A DNA stretch of 64,000 bases from Pelagomonas calceolata (Eukaryota; Sar; Pelagophyceae; Pelagomonadales; Pelagomonadaceae): positions 1,054,001 through 1,118,000 of the forward strand of contig CAKKNE010000003.1 in NCBI GenBank assembly GCA_918797485.1. The letters are read 5' to 3'. The position numbers and the translations under genes were made by a program. A model generated the notes under the pieces. It was not told the DNA's origin. It was given only the letters and a program-made list of their open reading frames with translations, and did no database searches. Positions within the stretch are counted from its first letter, which is position 1. The number at the start of each line of letters is the position of its first letter. Shown in pieces: positions 56,102 through 63,998 of the stretch.

Positions 56102-57205
56102 TCAGGAGCTGATCGAGGAGTCGTCGTCGCCGCGCCGCCGCGCCGCGCGCCGCCGCGGGCCCGAGTCCTCGTCTCTCCTTAACGGCGTCGACTCCTTGGC
56201 CTCGTCCTCGCTATCGGACAGGTCCGAGTCCGGCGCCTTTGACTCGGGCTTACCACGGTCCGTGAGCTCGACGCCCTTGTCGCTATCATCATCCGAAGCT
56301 TGGCGGTCCAGCAGCAACGGGACGTCGTCGTCGTCGTCAGACCCGTCCTTGGCAGGCTTGTCCTTGCGCCGCAGCATCTTCGGTAAGCGCGGCGCCTTGA
56401 AGGACGACTCCCTCCTTCGTCGCGGCGGTAGGGTGGAGGGGTCCGGTAATTCAGGGTGATTGGCCATCCAGGCTTTGTGCACATACATTGCAAAACCACC
56501 AAATACCAACCCGACGACCATAATCGCCAAGCCGAGCCAGAAGCCAAACGACAGAGCCTCCGCCGGCGTCTCCCACTTGTCGCCGTCCCGGTCGTGTTTG
56601 ATGCGGTCCTTATGCGCATGGGGGGCCATCACAAATAACCCAGCTAAGAAAATGACGACTCCTATTAAAATGAGTAAGAAGCGCAGCATCGCCAGCGTTC
56701 TCAACGATGGCGGCCCCGCCGACGCATCGGCCCTAGGCCGCATCTTTTCGTCGAGGTATTTTTTGAGCTGGAGACCACCGACACCTACCTCTATCGAGGT
56801 CGGTATTAAGACACATAGAACGAACTGCCACTCCATGGCCTCGAACTGCCACCCATCCAACTGGGCCCAGATCGTCCACACGGAGCCGACGGCGTGGCTC
56901 CACAAGTGAAATAGCGTGACGCGCGGCCAATCTAGCGTCAGAGCGGCCATCAACCCAACATAGTCGCACAATAAACAGACGTAGCCCCACCACAATACTA
57001 TATCTAACCTGTATTGAGCTTCCCGGTACATTTGGTTTACGTCGGCGTCGGTCGTATAGTGCCGCTCCCCATATAATTCTCTCCCATATTTGGCTGGTAA
57101 AGTTACTTGAATGGCCTCGAACTTGACCTGGTAGTAGCAGCACAGTGAGATCGTGTGGAGCGTCAATAAACCGAAGCGCCAGGGGACGAGCTGGGTGTAG
57201 AGCAT
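56102..57205 (-). CDS. TMEM107-like membrane protein with charged C-terminal extension
   Basis: A 367-residue protein. The first 155 residues have four membrane segments and phrases typical of TMEM107, a ciliary transition-zone protein (FEAIQVTLPAKY; LDIVLWWGYVCLLCDYVGLMAALTLDWPRVTLFHLWSHAVGSVWTIWAQLDGW; MEWQFVLCVLIPTSIEVGVGG). Two further membrane segments follow (LRFLLILIGVVIFLAGLFVMAP; FGFWLGLAIMVVGLVFGGFAMYV). A long acidic/basic cytosolic tail rich in Asp, Ser and Arg completes it. TMEM107 itself is about 140 residues, so this is a fused or extended form. Family assignment is moderate. Confidence 0.6.
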   Translation of the reverse strand: MLYTQLVPWRFGLLTLHTISLCCYYQVKFEAIQVTLPAKYGRELYGERHYTTDADVNQMYREAQYRLDIVLWWGYVCLLCDYVGLMAALTLDWPRVTLFHLWSHAVGSVWTIWAQLDGWQFEAMEWQFVLCVLIPTSIEVGVGGLQLKKYLDEKMRPRADASAGPPSLRTLAMLRFLLILIGVVIFLAGLFVMAPHAHKDRIKHDRDGDKWETPAEALSFGFWLGLAIMVVGLVFGGFAMYVHKAWMANHPELPDPSTLPPRRRRESSFKAPRLPKMLRRKDKPAKDGSDDDDDVPLLLDRQASDDDSDKGVELTDRGKPESKAPDSDLSDSEDEAKESTPLRRDEDSGPRRRAARRRGDDDSSISS

Positions 57206-57350
57206 CTTTTGTGTCGCGGGGCAGCCCCGGCGGGCCGGCGCGCTTGTTTGCCGCCCGTTCGGTGGCGCCTGCTGTCTCGCGGGGCAGCTTGTCTGGCCTT
57301 CAATGGCGTGGCTGCGCGCGGCGCGGGGGAGCGGTTTGGCTGCCTTTTTG

Positions 57351-57373
57351 CTAGTGTCTTACCAACGCTAGCT
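57351..57373 (-). promoter_or_regulatory. Promoter palindrome, copy 12
   Basis: The plus strand shows GCTAGTGTCTTACCAACGCT and AGC; it is 145 bp from the TMEM107-like ATG, in a divergent spacer. Confidence 0.8.
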
Positions 57374-57536
57374 AATCGGGGCGCGCTCGTTGGTCTTGTA
57401 AACTGGGCCTGCGACACGTGTACACGCACGACCCTTCCGTAGTAGACCGCTGGGGCAGCCGGCGCTTTAGCTGCAAGTCGTTTTGGGCAGCGATCTAGGT
57501 TCTGGCTATAGGTTCTGGCTGACCCGGGTCACCATC

Positions 57537-58172
57537 ATGGCACGCAGTCCTGCGAAGAGGGAGAGCTTCCGCGGCAAGCTCGAGAAAGAGACGCTCACGA
57601 GCTGGACCGCGAGCCTGCGGCCGGACTCGCCGCCAACCGCACCCACGCCGTCGCCCGCGCCGCCGCGGCGCCCGCGCGTGCCCTCGCACATTGTTCCCCG
57701 ACGCTCGAGCGTGTCGCCTGCATTCTCGACGCCGGCATCCAAACTCTTCGCGCGCGTCGAGGACACTCCCACGCCTGAGGCCCACGACGCGCCCCGCGAC
57801 GCGCCACCACCCGAGCCGGAGCCCGCGGCCCTGCTCGACGCGGTCTTCGGAGGCGACGGGGACGCGCCCGCGGCGCCGCCGTCGAGCAATTGGAGGGAGC
57901 TCCGGACGGCCGACGGGCGATCGTATTTCTGCGACGCGGCGACCGGAGAGGTGCGGTGGGAGGATCCCGATGCGGCGCTTCGCGCCAGCGGTGCGTGGAC
58001 GGAGGCGACGACGCAAGGCGGCGAACGCTACTGGTACCACACGGCGACGCGGGAGAGCTCCTGGACGGACCCGACCCGCACCGACAAAGCCTGGGCGCTC
58101 AGCAGGACGGCCGAGGGCTACGAGTTCTGGTACCACACGGCGAGTGGCGAGACGTCGTGGGAGCCGCCGTGA
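57537..58172 (+). CDS. Triple WW-domain protein
   Basis: A 211-residue protein starting MARSPAKRESFRGKLEKETLTSW. The first half is disordered and Pro/Arg-rich. Three WW-type units sit at the C-terminus: WRELRTADGRSYFCDAATGEVRWEDP, WTEATTQGGERYWYHTATRESSWTDP and WALSRTAEGYEFWYHTASGETSWEPP. WW domains bind Pro-rich ligands, and tandem units are common in splicing and transcription factors. The gene ends two residues after the last WW. Confidence 0.8.
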   Translation: MARSPAKRESFRGKLEKETLTSWTASLRPDSPPTAPTPSPAPPRRPRVPSHIVPRRSSVSPAFSTPASKLFARVEDTPTPEAHDAPRDAPPPEPEPAALLDAVFGGDGDAPAAPPSSNWRELRTADGRSYFCDAATGEVRWEDPDAALRASGAWTEATTQGGERYWYHTATRESSWTDPTRTDKAWALSRTAEGYEFWYHTASGETSWEPP

Positions 58173-58530
58173 CTTTAAGTGTCTTGTGTGTGTAGCCACC
58201 GCGACCGCGCGAGCCGCTCCGAGTACTAGCGCGAGGCGCCGCGTCCTTAGCCCTCTGGAGAAGCCTCCGGCGGGCGCCAGGACCCGTCGGGACGTCATAG
58301 CCGCCTCGTCAATCGTGCGGGTCCGCATCTCTGGACGCGCAGGAGCGCTAGCATCCCGCCGTAGCGTACGACTCCTGTGCGGCCGACGCCCACGAGGACG
58401 CTTGTTCGGTCACGTCGGAGACAGCGCAGCCAAGGGGGCAGCAGCGCCAGCGGCGAGTAGCTCTCCGGGGCAGCTACATACAACCCAAGGGGGGCAGCGC
58501 AAGCCCGCCCGCCGCCGCGACACAGCTAGG
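58173..58530. promoter_or_regulatory. Spacer with GGGGCAGC copies
   Basis: It contains GGGGCAGC at 58435, 58467 and 58491, part of a cluster running from 55.9 to 58.5 kb. No gene is seen. Confidence 0.4.
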
Positions 58531-60561
58531 ATGGCCGACGCCTTCGCGAAACCCAACAAGCTGAAGGATGCCGGCAAAAAAGTAGTGGCCGCCAACAGAG
58601 TCCAGGACACCGAGAATAAACCGAAACTCAAGAAGAAGCGCAGGAAGTTACCTGATCAAAAAATTATTGATAAGCTCCAAGCCAAACTAAGAGCAGCATG
58701 CATGGACACGAAGCCGAGCAAGTTCTTCAGCAAGTTCGACAAAGATAAGAGCGGCGACCTCTCGGTCAAAGAACTCGAGAAGTTGATACGGACGTCCCTC
58801 AAGATCACGAAGAAAGAACTGAGTGAGAAAGATATATCTGCGTTAGTGCAGGCTCTCGATGATGACGATTCCGGGAGTATTAGTATCGAGGAGCTCGGGG
58901 ACTTCGTCGAGTTCGGTGCTGCGACGTTTTACGGGAATGAGGTCACGCGAGACGGCAGTACAACAAAATGGGGCGAGTCCAAGGGAGACTCCGAGGCCAT
59001 GAAGTCGATAAAAAGGAAATCTAGGGCGAAGAAAAGAAAAAAATTGGACGAAGACCTCATGGAGAAGTTCCGGACCAAGCTGCAGGCCGCTACTTTTGGT
59101 TCTTCACCGTCAGAGTTATTTAAATCATTTGATAAATCGGGAGATGGGTTACTCGATGCCTCGGAGTTAACGTCATTAGTACGCAAAGAATTGAAGATAG
59201 CCTCCTCCGAGTTGACAGATGACGACATCAAGCAGTTCGTGAGCGCCGTCGACGACGACAAGTCCGGCACGCTGGGTTTAGAGGAATTGGCCGACTTCGT
59301 CGAGTTTGGCACCGCGACGTTTTACGCCGATAGCGAGACCGCTTCGGAACGTTCTAGATCGTTATCGCCGGACCGACAGCGCTTGAAATGGGGGGAAAGA
59401 GCTGAGGAATCAGCAGCTGCTAAGGAGGATAGGAAGGCGCGGTTGGCGAAGAAAAGGCGGCCCGATTTTGATGAGGATCTCATGAAGAAACTACAAGGTA
59501 AATTGCAGGCCGCGACCTTCGGCGCAGACCCTCTGGAGATCTTCCAGAAGTTCGACAAGGATGGGAGCGGTGATCTGGACGAAGGAGAATTGACGCGCCT
59601 CATCAGACTCGAACTCAAGGTCTCGGAAAATGACTTACCGAATGACATGATCCAGGCCTTCATGCGCGCCATCGACGATGATGGGGATAAAGTAGTAAAT
59701 GTCGGGGAACTGGCGGACTTTGTGCAATTTGGCATGGTGACGTTCTATGCCGACGCTGCTGAGACGGCCGCGAAGGCGAAGGAATTGGGGATGGAAGGTA
59801 AATTAGCTTGGGGGGAACGGGCTGCCGATCCCGATTTGTCTTCAGAAAATTTGGACCAGAAACGCGGGAAACAGCATCTTGGGAGTCTGAGCGCCGCTCA
59901 AAAGATCCTGGACGAGGAAATCTCCACGATTACTGAACCGGCACCGGTGCTGAAGCGGCCCTCTTCGTTTGTCGAGCGGGATTACGCCGACATGGAGGAC
60001 GAGATACGGACCTTGGAGGCTCGAGTCTCGGAGCTGAAGCGGCGCCAGGCGGCTTCTAGGAATACTTCTCGCGTCACTGGTGTGTATCATCCACCAGACA
60101 AAGCCATCAGCGAGGACGCTTTGTATATTGACGCCTTACTCCAGGATAGCGAGTTGAGGCTAGATGACTGCGGCCTAGAGCCGGCTCTGCAAGCTTATAA
60201 AGAGTCCATCGCCCAAGAACACCCGAACGACGTCGCCGCGGCGACGGCGCTCCTCAAGATCGGCGCCATGCTCCGCGACGTCGCCGAGGGCCGCGAGTAC
60301 ACGTTAAAAACTGCGTCCGAGGTCCAGAAGCGCGCCGTGCACCGCGCCGCGACGGGCTTATCGAAGGACCACGCTTTGGCCCTGGCGGCGCGACGGGCCC
60401 TCGGCGGGACGCTGGCGTTGCTGGACGACAAGCAGGGCGCGCGGGAGCAGTTCCGGGTGGTCTTGCGGTTCCTCGAGGCGCGCGAGCCGGCCTGCCCGCC
60501 GGCTCTCGTGGAGGAGATGCGGAGGCTGCTGGATGGGGTCGGTGGTGGTGGGGGGGAGTAG
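58531..60561 (+). CDS. EF-hand calcium-binding repeat protein
   Basis: A 676-residue single-exon protein built of three repeated modules of about 130 residues. Each module starts with a basic linker (KKxRxKLDEDLMEKLxxKLQAATFG) and holds two EF-hands: FDKDKSGDLSVKEL/DDDDSGSISIEEL, FDKSGDGLLDASEL/DDDKSGTLGLEEL and FDKDGSGDLDEGEL/DDDGDKVVNVGEL. Each module ends DFVxFGxxTFYA. Most loops keep the Ca2+-binding Asp/Glu positions. A coiled coil (EDEIRTLEARVSELKRRQ) and a TPR-like helical tail (LQAYKESIAQEHPNDVAAATALLKIGAML) follow. A Ca2+-sensing scaffold is likely. Confidence 0.88.
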   Translation: MADAFAKPNKLKDAGKKVVAANRVQDTENKPKLKKKRRKLPDQKIIDKLQAKLRAACMDTKPSKFFSKFDKDKSGDLSVKELEKLIRTSLKITKKELSEKDISALVQALDDDDSGSISIEELGDFVEFGAATFYGNEVTRDGSTTKWGESKGDSEAMKSIKRKSRAKKRKKLDEDLMEKFRTKLQAATFGSSPSELFKSFDKSGDGLLDASELTSLVRKELKIASSELTDDDIKQFVSAVDDDKSGTLGLEELADFVEFGTATFYADSETASERSRSLSPDRQRLKWGERAEESAAAKEDRKARLAKKRRPDFDEDLMKKLQGKLQAATFGADPLEIFQKFDKDGSGDLDEGELTRLIRLELKVSENDLPNDMIQAFMRAIDDDGDKVVNVGELADFVQFGMVTFYADAAETAAKAKELGMEGKLAWGERAADPDLSSENLDQKRGKQHLGSLSAAQKILDEEISTITEPAPVLKRPSSFVERDYADMEDEIRTLEARVSELKRRQAASRNTSRVTGVYHPPDKAISEDALYIDALLQDSELRLDDCGLEPALQAYKESIAQEHPNDVAAATALLKIGAMLRDVAEGREYTLKTASEVQKRAVHRAATGLSKDHALALAARRALGGTLALLDDKQGAREQFRVVLRFLEAREPACPPALVEEMRRLLDGVGGGGGE

Positions 60562-61104
60562 GTTTCTTTGTTGTGAGTCTTGGCTTTGTTGGTGCGACGT
60601 GCGGCGACCAACCGGCTCTCGGGCCGACACGGGTCTCGAGGGCCCTTAGTGCGTCCTGGAGAGGTGTGGTGTCGGTCTTCTGCGGACTTTCGTGTGGGCG
60701 GTCGAGACGAGACGGTCCCTCGACTCGTCCGCGGCGCCTTGTGTCTCGCGCGGCGTATAAGCACATAAATACTCCGCAACACACAGCGCCCGCTGCGCGC
60801 GACTCTCAGACACATGAGAAGCCCCCCACGCCTTTGGCGCCGTGGCGCCGCGTCTGCCGCGCTGCGAAAGCAGGAGGCGCCAAGAATTCATTCAAAGGCG
60901 CGCGGCGCCGGCGCGATGCCGCAGCGCGCGCGCTCACACACGCGCCGCCGCAGCCGCAGCGCAGCGCTGCGCTGCTTTTTGACCTCGTTTCCCGCGCAGG
61001 TAACAAATCTTCTTCCCGCCGCCGCACACCGTACGCGCCAGCGCAAAATCAATTCGCCCCGTCTACGCCATCGCCACCACGCCCTCCACGCGCGCAGCCC
61101 AACC
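60562..61104. other. Intergenic region, no feature seen
   Basis: Spacer of 543 bp before the KAPE-rich gene. Long GC-rich open frames cross it on both strands but have no coding character. No promoter palindrome was found. Confidence 0.45.
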
Positions 61105-61595
61105 ATGTCGTCCCCCGCCCTCGCCGAGAACACCAACGCCGCGCCGGCCGCCGCCGAGCCGGTCGTCGCCGCCAAGAAGGCCAAGACCTCCGTCGAGGGC
61201 AAGGCCTCGCCGACGAAGGTCGTCGAGGCGCCCGCCTCGACGGAGGAGCCCAAGCGCAAGGAGTCGGGCGAGGGCGCCGTCGCCGAGAAGCCGGCCGAGC
61301 CCGCGGCCGAGCCCGCCAAGGAGGTCCCGGTCCCGCGTCGTCAACGTTTGCTCCACGCCATCGAGCTTTGCGCTGGCCCAGCGGTCGACCGGTTTGCACA
61401 CAGGCCGCCGCCGCGGAGCCCGCCAAGCCCGAGGCCGCCAAGCCCGCCGAGGAGCCCGCCAAGGAGGCCGCCGTCGAGGCGCCCAAGGAGGCCGCCGCGG
61501 CGCCCGCCGAGGAGCCCAAGGCCGCCGAGCCCGCCAAGGAGCCCGCCGCGGAGCCCGTCGCGGAGCCGGCCAAGGCCGAGGAGCCCAAGGCGTGA
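61105..61595 (+). CDS. Lys/Ala/Pro/Glu-rich low-complexity protein (2 exons)
   Basis: Exons 61105-61323 and 61404-61595 encode 136 residues, almost all Ala, Pro, Glu and Lys (MSSPALAENTNAAPAAAEPVVAAKKAKTSVEGKASPTKVVEAP..., then repeated AAKPAEEPAKEAA units). The composition resembles histone-H1 tails and other chromatin or cytoskeleton linkers, but there is no globular domain. The intron is an introner; splicing joins AEPAKE|AAAEPAKPE in phase 0 and continues the same repeat pattern, which supports it. Confidence 0.7.
61324..61403 (+). mobile_element. Introner (KAPE-rich gene intron)
   Basis: An 80-bp copy. The first target copy is GTCCCGGT and the second GCCGCCGC. The left end is ccgcgtcgtcaacg, the forward core CCACGCCATCGA, and the right end GACCGGTTTGCACACAG. 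Confidence 0.75.
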
Positions 61596-61696
61596 GCACA
61601 GGGCTCGCGCCCAAGACCGCGCCGCGCGCCGCCGCTTGTAGTGGAGGGCCGTCGCCGCGCGAACACCTAAGAAGTACCGTCCGAAAACACAACAAC

Positions 61697-62434
61697 TTAA
61701 CTACAATCCCCGTCCAGGCACCGCTCGACGAGCGCGTCGCCGGCCGCGCGGCCCCCGTCGTACGTCACCTCGCGCCACGGCTCGACGAGCGCCACGTCCG
61801 CCGGAGTCATCGCCGACCGGCGGAGCACCTTCGCCTGTCGCTCCTTGCACGGCCGGCCTCTGCGGTCGCGGTCGACGGCCTCGCTGCGCAGACTCGTGAG
61901 GAGACCACCAATCAAAGCATCGTCTCCCTGGAGCACGAGCGCTGCGCCCTCGCGGCGGCCGGGAACCACGGCCGTCGGCGCCAGGCGCGAAAACAAAACG
62001 GCTCGCAGGCCGCCCGCCCATCGTTTCAGGCGCTCGGCGTACGGTCGCGCGTCGTTCATGTGGTCAATCACAATAACACAGTACATCGGCGGCGCCGTGG
62101 GCTCGCTGACGACAGAGGCGGACTCGGTGGCCGCCGCGTAGCAGGGCCCCGCTTCCTGCAGCACCGCGAGAACGCACTCCTCATTGTCGCAAAAGGAGCT
62201 CAGCCGGCTCGCGACGTCCTCGCGCACCGATCGCGGCAATTGTGCCGCGTCGACGTCCACGATCGGCGCTGCGCGGCCCGGGTAGCCGTCGGGCAGAACA
62301 ACATTCACAACAAGGCCGTCGACGCGCACGGAGATGCTGTTCTCGGAACGCGAGCACACGTCATCCCCGTAGATCGCTGCGATGGCGTCCAGCTCGGCTG
62401 CTCGGCGCTCCTGCGCTTCAGCGTGCTCTGCCAT
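61697..62434 (-). CDS. RWD domain protein, RWDD2-like
   Basis: A 245-residue protein starting MAEHAEAQERRAAELDAIAAIYGDDV, the typical opening of an RWD domain (about 1-105), with VRVDGLVVNVVLPDGYPGRAAPIVDV as its central strands. The second half (MYCVIVIDHMNDARPYAERLKRWAGGLRAVLFSRLAPTAVVPGRREGAALVLQGDD) resembles the domain that follows RWD in RWDD2 proteins. RWD modules bind proteins such as kinases, ubiquitin- or SUMO-conjugating enzymes. The exact partner is unknown. Confidence 0.75.
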   Translation of the reverse strand: MAEHAEAQERRAAELDAIAAIYGDDVCSRSENSISVRVDGLVVNVVLPDGYPGRAAPIVDVDAAQLPRSVREDVASRLSSFCDNEECVLAVLQEAGPCYAAATESASVVSEPTAPPMYCVIVIDHMNDARPYAERLKRWAGGLRAVLFSRLAPTAVVPGRREGAALVLQGDDALIGGLLTSLRSEAVDRDRRGRPCKERQAKVLRRSAMTPADVALVEPWREVTYDGGRAAGDALVERCLDGDCS

Positions 62435-62754
62435 CCGTAGTGTTGCGTGGATTCGCTGCGATGGCAATAATGCTAGGCCATAATGCGCCGGGCTGACAAG
62501 CCCTGCGACGGCGAGGTCAGCATTTTGGCCAGCTAGACATACTCAGCAAAACCCCCTCTCAGCCTGATCACATGAGACGTCGACACGCTCCGGCTATAGT
62601 CATCATCTGCGCAGTGCAAGCGCGCTCTCCAGCACGCCATCGACCCTGCTCATAGATCCCAAGCGGATTCTCAATCGCTTCGGGCGATCGGCGCGGTATT
62701 GCTGCAGTGCACTCTCTGTGCAGCACCAAGACGACTGCAATTCGCGCCGCACAG

Positions 62755-63168
62755 ATGCTCGCCAGGACACGACGCATCCTCAGGCCACAGCCCATGCGGC
62801 GGGCGCCGCAAAACCGACGCTTCGGCGCACCACGGAAGCCGCCGGAGGAGCCGCCACGGTCGGCGGACCCGTTCGCGTTCTTGTTCGGGCGCGACATGTG
62901 GCTCGGCGGCGGCGTCGCGGCGTTGGGGGCTGTTTGTGTTGCGAACTACTACGCCGACCAGACCGACGCAAGAAATGCCGACGAGGAGGCGCGCGAGGCC
63001 GAACGGCGTGACGCGATTCGTAAGCAGCGCGAGGAGAGACGTCGCGCGCTCGACGCGCCGACGCGCCTCGCGTTCAAGCGGCGGCAGCTGGCGCAGTCTC
63101 AGCAGGCCGGCGACGCCGCGCGCGTCGCGGAGTTGCGGCGCGAGATCGCGGCGCTCGAGAAGAGCTAG
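62755..63168 (+). CDS. Small single-pass membrane protein
   Basis: A 137-residue protein starting MLARTRRILRPQPMRRAPQNRRFGAPRKPPEEPP. It has a basic, Pro-rich N-terminus that could be a mitochondrial presequence, one membrane segment (MWLGGGVAALGAVCVANYYA) and a charged coiled-coil tail (ADEEAREAERRDAIRKQREERRRALDAPTRLAFKRRQLAQSQQAG). The layout is like small respiratory-complex or contact-site subunits, but no family was recognised. A class-2 palindrome variant (GCTAGACATACTCAGC) lies 207 bp upstream at 62532. Confidence 0.6.
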   Translation: MLARTRRILRPQPMRRAPQNRRFGAPRKPPEEPPRSADPFAFLFGRDMWLGGGVAALGAVCVANYYADQTDARNADEEAREAERRDAIRKQREERRRALDAPTRLAFKRRQLAQSQQAGDAARVAELRREIAALEKS

Positions 63169-63216
63169 TTTAAGTTTTCTGTTGTCATTCACAAACATAC
63201 TTAGTCCTGGTGCGCC

Positions 63217-63234
63217 GTCGCGGCGATGGCGTGG
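63217..63234. other. Orphan introner core in convergent spacer
   Basis: GTCGCGGCGATGGCGTGG matches the reverse core of introners but has no terminal repeats. It lies between two convergent genes. Confidence 0.4.
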
Positions 63235-63272
63235 AAGACTCTGCGCGAAGGAACACGCACGACGAAAGCCCA

Positions 63273-63998
63273 TCAGAACGTGTCGAACTGGTGGAACTTC
63301 TCCTGGCCCTTCCCATCGAGAGGCTCCTCGATGCCCGGCTCCGAGTCGGGATACCGGTCGAAGTGGCGCGTGTCGTTCGGCGCGCCGATCTCCGGCACGT
63401 ACGGCGCCTTGACCTGCTCGTAGTACAAGGCGTCCCAGTTGACCTTGGCGAACCACGAGTGCGCCTTCAGTTCATCGGCCCCTCTATCTCGGCAGCCTAG
63501 CCTCTTCGTCCGGTCCCGCACAATCAACTTCTTCAAGATAGAAGAAGCCTTGTCATCGACGTGCGGCGGGACCTGGAACTTGCCCGCGAGGATCTTTTCG
63601 TAAACCCCAAAGGGCGACTGGTCGAAGAAGGGCGGGTGCCCGGCCGTCATTTCGAAAATCAGAATCCCGAGGCCCCACCAGTCCACGGATCTACCATGTC
63701 CTAACCCGTTGATGACTTCTGGTGCCGTGTATTCCGGAGTTCCGCAGTTCGTGAAAGTTCTTTCCTCGACGACCTTGGCAAATCCAAAATCGCACAGCTT
63801 AATGTTGCCGTTGATGTCGATGAGGATGTTCTCCGGCTTCAAGCCTCGATAGGCAATGTACATGCCATGTAAATATTGAAACGCTAAGACAACTTCGGCG
63901 GCGTAGAACTTGGCCCTATCGTTCGACAGTTTGCCGGAATTGCGCAACAATGCGTAGAGCTCGCCCCCTATAACTAATTCCATCAGCAAGTACAACCT
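63273..63998 (-). CDS. AGC (PKA-like) protein kinase, 3' part, HRD Asp missing
   Basis: The gene continues past the right edge of the window; about 240 residues are present. The sequence runs LYLLMELVIGGELYALLRNSGKLS, catalytic loop YRGLKPENILID, DFGFAKVV, activation segment ERTFTNCGTPEYTAPEVINGLGHGRSVDWWGLGILIFEMTAGHPPF and the AGC tail PYVPEIGAPNDTRHFDRY...FHQFDTF, which ends like PKA. The catalytic loop has Gly (codon at 63845-63843) where the HRD/YRD Asp should be, while Lys and Asn of the loop and the DFG Asp remain. It may be a pseudokinase or carry a base-call error. Confidence 0.9.
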   Translation of the reverse strand, partial: RLYLLMELVIGGELYALLRNSGKLSNDRAKFYAAEVVLAFQYLHGMYIAYRGLKPENILIDINGNIKLCDFGFAKVVEERTFTNCGTPEYTAPEVINGLGHGRSVDWWGLGILIFEMTAGHPPFFDQSPFGVYEKILAGKFQVPPHVDDKASSILKKLIVRDRTKRLGCRDRGADELKAHSWFAKVNWDALYYEQVKAPYVPEIGAPNDTRHFDRYPDSEPGIEEPLDGKGQEKFHQFDTF

